Part shown: piece after piece, positions 29,128-36,391 of the stretch
Layout: the number at the start of each line of letters is the position of its first letter
How positions within the stretch are numbered: the stretch's first letter is position 1
Assembly: GCF_000334455.1 (NCBI RefSeq)
Contig: NZ_BANX01000028.1
Span: 104,617 to 168,616 of the forward strand
Origin: Gordonia soli NBRC 108243
Lineage (GTDB): Bacteria > Actinomycetota > Actinomycetes > Mycobacteriales > Mycobacteriaceae
Direction: 5' to 3'
DNA length: 64,000 nucleotides
Made by a program: the position numbers and the translations under genes
The notes under the pieces: generated by a model
The model's input: only the letters and a program-made list of their open reading frames with translations
Databases searched by the model: none
Told to the model about the DNA's origin: nothing

Positions 29128-29230
29128 AGACTTCCTCCTGACCAGCGCTTTCTCCGCAATCAGCGCGCCGGGAAGGTGCTGCGCCATCGATCCACACCCG
29201 ACATCGGTGGGCTCCGCTCGCCCTCGATGT

Positions 29231-29246
29231 TCGAACATGTTTTCGA
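29231..29246. promoter_or_regulatory. LexA (SOS) box of imuA'-imuB
   Basis: TCGAACATGTTTTCGA matches the actinobacterial SOS consensus TCGAAC-N4-GTTCGA with one change in the second half (TTTCGA). It lies about 104 bp upstream of the imuA' start. Together with the dnaE2 box it places the whole mutasome under one repressor. Confidence 0.85.
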
Positions 29247-29357
29247 TTCTCTGATCGTAGGACCGGGTACCGACAGACGTCAACGCACACGGTCCGGAGC
29301 CCGGCGCGTCGTACGCCGCGCGTGTCGGGCGACACGGAGCGGGCCCCACCCGCAGAC

Positions 29358-29412
29358 GCACGGTCGACGGCGTGGAGCGCACGGTCGGCGATGTCGAGGG
29401 CACGATCAACGG
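29358..29412. repeat. Phased repeat group A: three inverse copies
   Basis: Three copies of GCACGGTCGACG or close variants start at 29358, 29379 and 29400, exactly 21 bp apart. They are the reverse complement of the motif in groups B-E. The group lies between the imuA' promoter and the decayed 13E12 fragment. Confidence 0.8.
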
Positions 29413-29446
29413 GCCGTCTGCACCTGGTGATGTTGTCAGGCAAGCG

Positions 29447-29585
29447 GATTCGGTCGACGAGTTGGTGATCGCCCACGGCGAACTCGATGCGGCGCGGAGC
29501 GGATCGCTGAACTGTCTGCCGACCGGTGTACCGATGCCGAGTTGGTCGCGCTGGCGAAAGCCAACGAGGTCATGGGCCGACGAGG
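29447..29585 (+). pseudogene. Decayed 5' fragment of a 13E12/DUF222 gene
   Basis: About 140 bp closely match codons 20-70 of the intact 13E12 gene that starts about 300 bp downstream. Shared runs include GATTCGGTCGA, GACCGGTG and GCTGGCGAAAGCCAACGAGGTC. A single-base deletion near 29495 breaks the frame: DSVDELVIAHGELDAA is read in one frame and ALAKANEVMGRR in the next. The rest of the gene is missing; after about 29585 the sequence turns into repeat group B. This looks like the remnant of a duplication of the neighbouring gene or of an older copy. Confidence 0.78.
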
Positions 29586-29635
29586 TCGCGGGCCGGCGGC
29601 CTTCATCGTTGAAGCATCGACGTTTGACGGTCTTC

Positions 29636-29668
29636 GTCGACCGTGCGCTCGGCCCGTCGACCGTGCGC
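29636..29668. repeat. Phased repeat group B: two forward copies
   Basis: GTCGACCGTGCGC occurs exactly at 29636 and 29656, a 20-bp period. With group A it brackets the 13E12 fragment: three inverse copies on the left and two forward copies on the right. The remaining bases up to 29870 hold no gene that I can support. Confidence 0.8.
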
Positions 29669-29881
29669 GGGAGCGCTGCACGTCCTTACGATCCGCATCT
29701 CGGCGCGGTGGGGCTCGGATTTCTGACACGTGAGCGGGGCGCGGTGTGGTTGGTGCACAGTGTGGTTCGCTCAGGTGTCAGTTGTGCGGTGGGCTGCAGC
29801 CATCGGTCGATGACGGAAGGAATTGTCGGTGGGCTCGGATAGTGTTCTGTAGATAACGGAGGCTATGAGGAGATGATGATC

Positions 29882-31366
29882 ATGGCTTTCGACAAGCCAC
29901 CACCCACACCCAGCTCGCTCGTGTTGGATGCCCCACCTGCTGCGGCACACTCGGATTCGGTCGATGAGTTGGTGGCCGCCTACGGCGAGCTCGACGCGGT
30001 GCTGGACCGGATCGCTCAACTCTCCGCCGACCGGTGCACCGATGCGGAGGTCGTTGCGCTGGCGAAAGCCAACGAGGTCGCAGGGCGGCGGATCGCCTCG
30101 CTCGGCCTTCGCCGGTTGATGGACGTGGCGGATCGTGATGCGTGGCGGCTGACCGGTGCGGCGACGATGCGAATGTTTGTGGCCAACCATCTGGGTGTGC
30201 CGGATGTGAAACGACGCCTCGATCACGCTGCGGCACTGTCGGAGACCTACACCGTCACGGGCCAGAAGCTGACGCCGGAGTTGTCCGCGACCGCGGATGC
30301 GTTGGCCGAGGGTGCGATCGCACCCGAACACGTGAGCGTGATCCTCGACATCACCAACCGCATCCCAGCCAGTGTGGAAATCGACGACCAGGTGGCCGCC
30401 GAAGTCGCTCTGGCCGAACACGCACGGACACTGTCGCCCAGCGCGCTCCGTCAGGTCGGTACTCGACTCCTCGCGCACTTGGATCCGGATGGTGAGCTCA
30501 CCGACGACCGTGATCGTGCCCGTCAACGGTCGATGACCCTGTCGCGCCAGGATGCGCAGCTGATGTCGAAACTGACCGCCACCCTCGACCCGATCACCCA
30601 AGCGATGTTGGATGTGGTGTTGGCGAAGTGGGCAGCACCCGGGATGAACAACCCCGACGACCCACACTCCCCATCAGGCAGCATCGACGACACCGACCCC
30701 GACACCGAGGTGATCAAGGATGCAGCCCAACGAGACTCACGCTCCCAAGCCCAGCGCAACCACGACGCCCTGAACGCCCTACTGAAATCAGTCCTCGATG
30801 GTGGAGCGCTGGGTGGGAGTCACCGTGGGCTACCGCCGCAGTTGATCATCTCCATCACCGAAACCCAACTCCGCGAATCAGCCGGTCTCGGCGTCACCGC
30901 CACCGGCGCCGACCTGCCGTGGCATGACGTCGTCGAACTCGCCGCCAAAGCGGACCCGCACCTGGCGGTGTTCGCCGATCACACCGAAGAAATCCTCTAC
31001 TTCGGACGAGCCCGCAGAACCGCATCCCGAGCCCAACGCATGGCCCTGTTCGCCAGAGACCGTGGCTGCACCGCACCCGACTGCGACCAACCCGCCATGC
31101 ACTCCGAAGCCCACCACCTCACCGACTGGGCCGAAGGCGGACGCACCGACATCAACGAACTCGGCGTGGCCTGCCCCAAACACAACCGCGCCGCCGGCCC
31201 ACGCCGAGACCAATGGACCACCCGACTCGACCGCACCACCAGACGAGTCACCTGGACACCACCAGCAACCACCCAACCCATCAACGGCCCACCGACACCA
31301 CGCATCAACAACATCCACCACCCCGACCGGGCACTCACACGCGCCCAACCACCGAATCACGACTGA
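29882..31366 (+). CDS. 13E12-repeat family protein: DUF222 plus HNH endonuclease domain
   Basis: The product has about 494 residues. The N-terminal two thirds is DUF222, rich in Ala and helices (SVDELVAAYGELDAVLDRIAQ, TADALAEGAIAPEHV). The C-terminus has an HNH nuclease motif with a zinc-like frame: GCTAPDCDQP, EAHHLTDWAEGGRTDINELGVACPKHN. Homologues are the REP13E12 proteins of M. tuberculosis, scattered multicopy genes of unclear function whose copies serve as an integration site for the phiRv1 prophage. GAGGAG at 29867-29872 best fits ATG 29882, although ATGs at 29873 and 29876 are in frame. The 3' end lies inside a tandem duplication. Confidence 0.88.
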   Translation: MAFDKPPPTPSSLVLDAPPAAAHSDSVDELVAAYGELDAVLDRIAQLSADRCTDAEVVALAKANEVAGRRIASLGLRRLMDVADRDAWRLTGAATMRMFVANHLGVPDVKRRLDHAAALSETYTVTGQKLTPELSATADALAEGAIAPEHVSVILDITNRIPASVEIDDQVAAEVALAEHARTLSPSALRQVGTRLLAHLDPDGELTDDRDRARQRSMTLSRQDAQLMSKLTATLDPITQAMLDVVLAKWAAPGMNNPDDPHSPSGSIDDTDPDTEVIKDAAQRDSRSQAQRNHDALNALLKSVLDGGALGGSHRGLPPQLIISITETQLRESAGLGVTATGADLPWHDVVELAAKADPHLAVFADHTEEILYFGRARRTASRAQRMALFARDRGCTAPDCDQPAMHSEAHHLTDWAEGGRTDINELGVACPKHNRAAGPRRDQWTTRLDRTTRRVTWTPPATTQPINGPPTPRINNIHHPDRALTRAQPPNHD

Positions 31367-31385
31367 CCTGCCACACTCATACCCC

Positions 31386-31515
31386 GTCGACCGTGCGCTC
31401 CAAAACGTCGACCGTGCGCGGCAAACGTCGACTGCGCACTCGCCGCCAGAAGCCTCGCCGACCCGCGGCCGCAGAAACGCACGATCGACGAATCAGAGCG
31501 CACGATCAACAACGA
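31386..31515. repeat. Phased repeat element C: three forward plus two inverse copies
   Basis: GTCGACCGTGCGC-type motifs start at 31386, 31407 and 31427. After a spacer of about 40 bp, the inverted form GCACGATCGACG or GCACGATCAACA starts at 31479 and 31500. The element lies in the first unit of the tandem duplication. Confidence 0.85.
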
Positions 31516-31652
31516 GATATCGACCCGCCGACACAAACCGGCGAGGAGACCCCCGGGGGGGTGACCACGCGTAAACAACCGCCACCACCCCGACCACGCA
31601 CTCACACGCGCCCAGCCACCGAATCACGACTGACCGGCCACACTCATATCCC

Positions 31653-31783
31653 GTCGACCGTGCGCTCCAAAACGTCGACCGTGCGCGGCAAAACGTCGAC
31701 TGCGCACTCGCCGCCAGAAGCCTCGCCGACCCGCGGCCGCAGTAACGCACGATCAACGATTCCCAGCGCACGATCAACAACGA
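31653..31783. repeat. Phased repeat element D: three forward plus two inverse copies
   Basis: The forward motif starts at 31653, 31674 and 31695, and the inverse motif at 31747 and 31768, all 21 bp apart within each set. This is the second tandem copy of element C. One base differs in spacing, restoring the exact 21-bp period. Confidence 0.85.
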
Positions 31784-31906
31784 GATATCGACCCGCCGAC
31801 ACAACCGGCGAGGAGACCCCCGGGGGGTGACCACGCGTCAGCAACCGCCACCATCCCGACCTCATGCTCGCGCGGTCTACCGACCCGTGAACCGACCCGC
31901 CGCCTA

Positions 31907-31937
31907 CTGTCGTATTCGAAACTGCTGTCGTATCCGA
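31907..31937. promoter_or_regulatory. Direct repeat CTGTCGTAT(T/C)CGA before the FAD oxidoreductase
   Basis: Two copies of a 13-bp sequence, at 31907 and 31925, have an 18-bp period and end 30 bp before the next start codon. A pair of activator or repressor half-sites is possible; no local regulator gene is evident. Confidence 0.45.
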
Positions 31938-31966
31938 CGCGCACGCGCCCCGAGAGGAGACGTCCG

Positions 31967-33112
31967 ATGGAGCACGTCGATGCCGTGGTCGTCGGCGCCG
32001 GGGTGGTCGGACTCGCGGTGGCGCGGGCGCTGGCCTTGCGTGGCGAGTCGGTCCTGACCCTGGAGCGCGAAGACGCGATAGGGACGCAGACCAGCTCGCG
32101 CAACTCCGAGGTGATCCACGCCGGCATCTACTACCCCACCGAGAGTCGGAAGGCACGCGCCTGCCGGGACGGGCGCGATCGCCTGTACGAGTACTGCATC
32201 GACAACGGGGTCGACCACCGACGCTGTGGCAAGCTCATCGTCGCCACCTCTGCCGATCAGCTCTCTGCGCTCGACCGCATCCTCGCGCAGGGCCACGCCA
32301 ACGGCGTCACCGATCTGCGTCGCATCGGCCAGGCGGAACTGCACGACCTCGAACCCGATCTACCGACCGCCGTCGGCGCGTTGCTCTCCCCGTCGACCGG
32401 GATCGTCGATGGTCACGGCCTGATGCGCCGTCTCCGCCGTGACGCCGAAGACCGTGGCGCGATCACCTCACTGCGCAGCGAGGTGGCAAGCATCCGACCG
32501 GCAGGCAGCGGCTCGGACCGACGGTTGGAGGTGGAGGTCACCGGGATCGGCGACGTGTCATGCGCACACCTGGTGAACTGCGCCGGACTCGACGCGTGGT
32601 CGGTCGCCCGGTCGATCCGCGGCTTCCCGGACCGCGCGATCCCGCCACGCCGACTCGCCAAGGGCAACTACTTCGCACTCGCCACCGGGACGACACCGTT
32701 CACGCATCTGATCTACCCCGTCCCGGAGGACGGCGGTCTGGGCGTCCACCTCACACTCGACCTCGCCGGCGCGGCCCGATTCGGCCCCGACGTCGAGTGG
32801 CTCCCCGACGGCACCGACCCGCACGACGTCGATCTCGCAGTCGATCCCGCTCGCGCCGAACGATTCTCGGACTCCATCCGGCGCTACTGGCCCACGATCA
32901 CCCCGGATCGTCTCACCCCCGCCTACGCCGGCCTCCGGCCCAAACTCTCCGGCCCCGGCGAACCCGCTGCCGACTTCCTTATCCAAGGCCCCGCCGATCA
33001 CGGCGTCTCTGGACTCGTCAACCTCTTCGGCATCGAATCACCCGGCCTGACCTCGAGTCTCGCCCTCGCCGACGACGTGCTCACCGCCATCGGACCGTCC
33101 GCCCCCGACTGA
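31967..33112 (+). CDS. FAD-dependent oxidoreductase, L-2-hydroxyglutarate dehydrogenase-like
   Basis: This 381-residue protein of the D-amino-acid-oxidase/DAO family has the N-terminal FAD-binding VVVGAGVVGLAVARAL. SRNSEVIHAGIYYP is the signature of the L-2-hydroxyglutarate dehydrogenase (LhgO) group. SPSTGIVDGHGLM and the C-terminal FGIESPGLTSSLA support the same group. It probably oxidises a 2-hydroxy acid to a 2-oxo acid and passes electrons to the membrane or to oxygen. The start at 31967 has GAGAGGAG upstream. It stands alone, facing the radical SAM gene. Confidence 0.84.
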   Translation: MEHVDAVVVGAGVVGLAVARALALRGESVLTLEREDAIGTQTSSRNSEVIHAGIYYPTESRKARACRDGRDRLYEYCIDNGVDHRRCGKLIVATSADQLSALDRILAQGHANGVTDLRRIGQAELHDLEPDLPTAVGALLSPSTGIVDGHGLMRRLRRDAEDRGAITSLRSEVASIRPAGSGSDRRLEVEVTGIGDVSCAHLVNCAGLDAWSVARSIRGFPDRAIPPRRLAKGNYFALATGTTPFTHLIYPVPEDGGLGVHLTLDLAGAARFGPDVEWLPDGTDPHDVDLAVDPARAERFSDSIRRYWPTITPDRLTPAYAGLRPKLSGPGEPAADFLIQGPADHGVSGLVNLFGIESPGLTSSLALADDVLTAIGPSAPD

Positions 33113-33138
33113 CGTCGACTCCCCGGGACGCGGCGGCG

Positions 33139-34179
33139 TCAGAACAAGGTGAGCGCCTGCTGCAGTTCGGGTTCGGCCACCACCCGGGCCGATGCCGCAT
33201 CACCGGCCTCGACCGAGTCGCGCAACGACATCCCGGATCCGCCGAGTCGGTGGCGTTCGACCAGCGGGCCCATGCGTTCACGCAGCCACGCCGAGTACTC
33301 GGGCGCCACGTACGCGCCACGGCCGTACAGCCCTCGATAGCGTTTGAGCAGCGCCGGATGCTCCTGGGCCAGCCACTCGAGGAACCACGGTTTGGTCGAA
33401 CTCCGTAGATGCATCGGGAACGCCGTCACACTCGCCGCCCCCGCCTCGGACAACGCTGCCAGCAACGCGTCCAGATCGGCTGTCGAGTCGGTCAGATACG
33501 GGATGACCGGGGCGAGCATCACGTGCGGGGCGAACCCGGCATCGGCGACATCCCTGATGAGGGCCAGTCGCGCGCGAGGCGAGGGCGTCCCGGGTTCGAT
33601 CTGCTTCTGCAACTCGTCGTCGATGATGGCCAGCGAGATGCCAATGCTGACCGGCACGGCGCGGGCGGCCTGTCTCAGCAGCGGGAGGTCACGGCGCAGC
33701 AAGGTGCCCTTGGTGAGGATGGAGAAGGGGGTCGCCGACTCGGTCAACGCCGAGATGACACCCGGCATCAGCCGGTATCGCCCCTCCGCCCGCTGGTACG
33801 GATCGGTGTTGGTGCCCAAGGCGACCGTCTCGCGTCGCCACGACCGCCTCCGCAGTTCCTTGCGCAGCACCGCGGCGGCGTTGAGTTTGACCACCACCTG
33901 GCTGTCGAAGTCGCGGCCGGCATCGAGTTCGAGGTACTCATGCGTAGGCCGAGCGAAACAATACCGGCAGGCATGACTGCAACCCCGAAAGGTGTTGACC
34001 GTGAACCGAAACGGCAGGTGCGATGCCTCGGGCACCTTGTTCAGCACACTCTTGGCGAGGACCTCGTGGAAGGTGATCCCCTCGAACTCGGGAGTGGTCA
34101 CCGTACGGACCACGCCGGACCTGCCGAGCCCGCGAAGTGCGCCGTCGTCGACGCCGACGGATTGGTCGGACCACCGCAT
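33139..34179 (-). CDS. Rv2578c-type radical SAM protein
   Basis: This 346-residue radical SAM enzyme has the cluster motif C67-x3-C71-x2-C74 in FRGCSHACRYCFARPTHEY. It resembles the spore-photoproduct-lyase-like Rv2578c family widespread in actinobacteria. TNTDPYQRAEGRYRLM and LTKGTLLRRDLPLL are further family segments. The substrate is unknown; despite the similarity to photolyase-type radical SAM proteins, DNA repair has not been shown for this family to my knowledge. It is divergent from the Ser/Thr kinase gene and convergent with the FAD oxidoreductase. Confidence 0.85.
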   Translation of the reverse strand: MRWSDQSVGVDDGALRGLGRSGVVRTVTTPEFEGITFHEVLAKSVLNKVPEASHLPFRFTVNTFRGCSHACRYCFARPTHEYLELDAGRDFDSQVVVKLNAAAVLRKELRRRSWRRETVALGTNTDPYQRAEGRYRLMPGVISALTESATPFSILTKGTLLRRDLPLLRQAARAVPVSIGISLAIIDDELQKQIEPGTPSPRARLALIRDVADAGFAPHVMLAPVIPYLTDSTADLDALLAALSEAGAASVTAFPMHLRSSTKPWFLEWLAQEHPALLKRYRGLYGRGAYVAPEYSAWLRERMGPLVERHRLGGSGMSLRDSVEAGDAASARVVAEPELQQALTLF

Positions 34180-34260
34180 GCGCCCAGTCGAACATACGTG
34201 CGATCAAAGTGTCAACCGTGTACCGCGTCGGCGCACGGACTCCCCGCTATCATGCTGGCT

Positions 34261-35577
34261 ATGTCCCTGAACGCCGAGAGTCACCGGACGCCGGGTCCCC
34301 AGTACCTGGTGGCCGGACGCTACCGCCTGCGGTCGCGTATCGGTGGCGGCGGGATGGGCATGGTGTGGCTCGCGCGCGATCAGCTCCTCGACCGCGAGGT
34401 CGCCGTCAAGCAGGTCGTCTCCACCGAAGGACTCACCGAGGACTCGGCAGACAACATCCGCAAGCGCGCCATGCGTGAGGGACGGATCGCGGCCAAGCTC
34501 TCACATCGCAACGCGATCTCGGTACACGACGTGGCCCTCGACCGCGGCGAGCCGTGGCTGGTGATGGAATACCTGCCGTCGCGCAGCGTCGCCCAGATCC
34601 TGCACGCCGCAGGCACTCTCGACACCAAGCAAGCGGCCCAGATCGGCGCACAGGTGGCCGACGCGATGACCGATGCCCACGACGCGGGGATCATCCACCG
34701 CGACATCAAGCCCGGCAACATCCTGATCGCGAGCACCGGCCGGCACTCCGGGCAGGTCAAGATCACCGACTTCGGCATCTCCAAGGCCAAGGACGATGTG
34801 ACGCTCACGCAGACCGGCGTGATCACCGGCACCCCGGCGTATTTCGCACCCGAGGTCGCACGCGGCGCCGAACCCACCGAGGCATCCGATGTCTACTCGC
34901 TCGGCGCGACCGTCTACACGATGGTCGAGGGTCAGCCACCGTTCGGCGTGGACGACAACTCGTTGGTGCTGTTGCACAAGGTCGCTCGCGCTCAGATCAC
35001 CCCGATGACACGTGCGGGAGACCTTCAGCCGGTGCTGCTCAGTCTCCTCGAACCCAATCCCGCACGCCGTCCGACGATGGCCGAGGCACGCGACAAGCTG
35101 GCCGCCTACGCAGCGGGATCACGGGGTACCACACATCAGATCCTCACCAGCGCGGTCACCAGATCCGATGGTGGCCCGCCACTCTGGGCACAGCAGCGCA
35201 GTACCCGCTCCCCGCGGCCCCAGTCGACCGGCACCCACGCATCGGCCGACGGCCGGGCACCCCAGACCGTCCGGCCGACCGGTCCGCACAGTGCGGGACC
35301 GGGACCGAACGGTCACGGTACGAAGAACGAGACCGATCAGAGGTCGGGACAGGCCTACGCGCCGACGCTGGTCGGGAACACCGCCGACACGATGATCTCC
35401 ACCCCGTCGCCGAACGGTCCCGGCCGATTCCCGCCGAACGGACCGACGTCACTTCCGGAGAACCACGGCAAGCGACCATCCGGGCCGACATCGACCACCG
35501 CGCTGGCGCTCTCGATCCTGGCGTTCTTCGTGGTGCTCGCCGGCGTGGTCATCCTGGTCATCGCCCTCACCCGCTGA
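34261..35577 (+). CDS. Membrane-anchored Hanks-type Ser/Thr protein kinase
   Basis: This 438-residue kinase has the glycine loop IGGGGMGMVW (28-36), Lys50 in VAVKQV, HRDIKPGN with catalytic Asp148, DFG at 170-172 and GTPAYFAPEV. A Pro/Ser-rich linker of about 110 residues is followed by one transmembrane helix near 414-436 and almost no extracellular part, so it has no PASTA or other sensor domain. It phosphorylates Ser/Thr of unknown proteins. Being next to the PspC envelope-stress module, it could feed into it, but that is inference. ATG 34261 is the first one before the kinase domain. Confidence 0.92.
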   Translation: MSLNAESHRTPGPQYLVAGRYRLRSRIGGGGMGMVWLARDQLLDREVAVKQVVSTEGLTEDSADNIRKRAMREGRIAAKLSHRNAISVHDVALDRGEPWLVMEYLPSRSVAQILHAAGTLDTKQAAQIGAQVADAMTDAHDAGIIHRDIKPGNILIASTGRHSGQVKITDFGISKAKDDVTLTQTGVITGTPAYFAPEVARGAEPTEASDVYSLGATVYTMVEGQPPFGVDDNSLVLLHKVARAQITPMTRAGDLQPVLLSLLEPNPARRPTMAEARDKLAAYAAGSRGTTHQILTSAVTRSDGGPPLWAQQRSTRSPRPQSTGTHASADGRAPQTVRPTGPHSAGPGPNGHGTKNETDQRSGQAYAPTLVGNTADTMISTPSPNGPGRFPPNGPTSLPENHGKRPSGPTSTTALALSILAFFVVLAGVVILVIALTR

Positions 35578-35611
35578 CGGGCGGCGGCACCGGGCGACAC
35601 CCGGCCCATGC

Positions 35612-36292
35612 TCAACCGATGTGCCGGGTCGCCGCCCATCGCGTCAACGCATTGCGATTCGACTGCTGGGTCTTGCGGAGCACGTTGGACGCGTGGGTCT
35701 CGACCGTCTTGATCGAGATGAACAGCTCTTCGGCGATCTCACGATAGGTGTAGCCGCGTGCCAGCAACCGCAGCACCTCCAGCTCACGGCGCGTCAGCGA
35801 GTCGAGTTCGGGGTCCAGCGGCGGCTCCGGGGCAGTCGACTTGCCGGTGAAGGAGTCGAGCACGAACCCGGCCAGTCGTGGACTGAACACGGCGTCACCG
35901 TCGGCGACCCGACGGACGGCATCGGCGAGCTCGGGTCCACCGATCGTCTTGGTCACGTAACCCCGTGCGCCCGCGCGGATGGTGGCGATCACGTCCTCCG
36001 CAGCATCGGACACGCTGAGCGCGAGGAAGACCGGGCTGTCGTCGCCGAGCGCGTCGGTGACCCCGCGCAACACCGCCACCCCACCGCCCGCGGGCATGTG
36101 GACGTCGAGGAGGACGACGTCCGGTCGGACGGAGGTGATCCCGGCGATCGACTCGGCGACGGTTCCCGCCTCGCCGACGATCTCGAGACCGTCCTCGCGA
36201 GCCAACTCCGCGCGGACCCCGGAGCGGAAGACACCGTGGTCGTCGACCAGGAACACACGATGGTTCACCGGCGCAGCGATCTCCGTGTTCAT
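35612..36292 (-). CDS. NarL/LuxR-family response regulator of the PspC module
   Basis: This 226-residue regulator has a receiver domain with the acidic pair VDDHG and phospho-acceptor Asp63 in LLDVHMP. The C-terminal LuxR helix-turn-helix at about 160-220 reads LTRREVLRLLARGYTYREIAEELFI-like, with one residue different here. It forms a two-component pair with the PspC histidine kinase about 100 bp upstream on the same strand. The closest characterised system I know is EsrSR of Corynebacterium glutamicum, which responds to cell-envelope stress. It should control the divergent pspC-domain gene. Confidence 0.88.
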   Translation of the reverse strand: MNTEIAAPVNHRVFLVDDHGVFRSGVRAELAREDGLEIVGEAGTVAESIAGITSVRPDVVLLDVHMPAGGGVAVLRGVTDALGDDSPVFLALSVSDAAEDVIATIRAGARGYVTKTIGGPELADAVRRVADGDAVFSPRLAGFVLDSFTGKSTAPEPPLDPELDSLTRRELEVLRLLARGYTYREIAEELFISIKTVETHASNVLRKTQQSNRNALTRWAATRHIG

Positions 36293-36391
36293 CGGTTCAG
36301 CCTATCGGCCGTACTGCGTGATTCGTCGATCCCGAGGTGGATGCCCCACGGGCGCTGGGGGTTCCGATCGTTGCGTGTCATCCGGTCGGTC

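Larger units (their letters stand above)
31315..31847. repeat. Tandem duplication, unit about 266-267 bp
   Basis: Bases 31315-31581 are repeated at 31582-31847 with few differences. Unit 1 begins inside the last 50 bp of the 13E12 gene, so unit 2 carries an orphan copy of the gene's 3' end, including CCGAATCACGACTGACC. Each unit contains one whole phased-repeat element (groups C and D). No coding gene is supported between 31367 and 31966; short frames there follow the repeat. Confidence 0.92.

Noticed and set aside
29829..29860. LexA box before the 13E12 gene, as reported for some mycobacterial 13E12 genes
   Set aside because: Only one half (GTTCTG) is present; the other half does not resemble the consensus.
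31386..31783. CRISPR array
   Set aside because: The repeats are 13 bp with 8-bp gaps and include inverted copies; there are no unique 30-40 bp spacers and no cas genes.
31213..31830. 205-residue frame across the tandem duplication
   Set aside because: It begins inside the 13E12 gene in another frame, and its heptapeptide repeats only mirror the 21-bp DNA motif; steps of 20 bp elsewhere break the frame.
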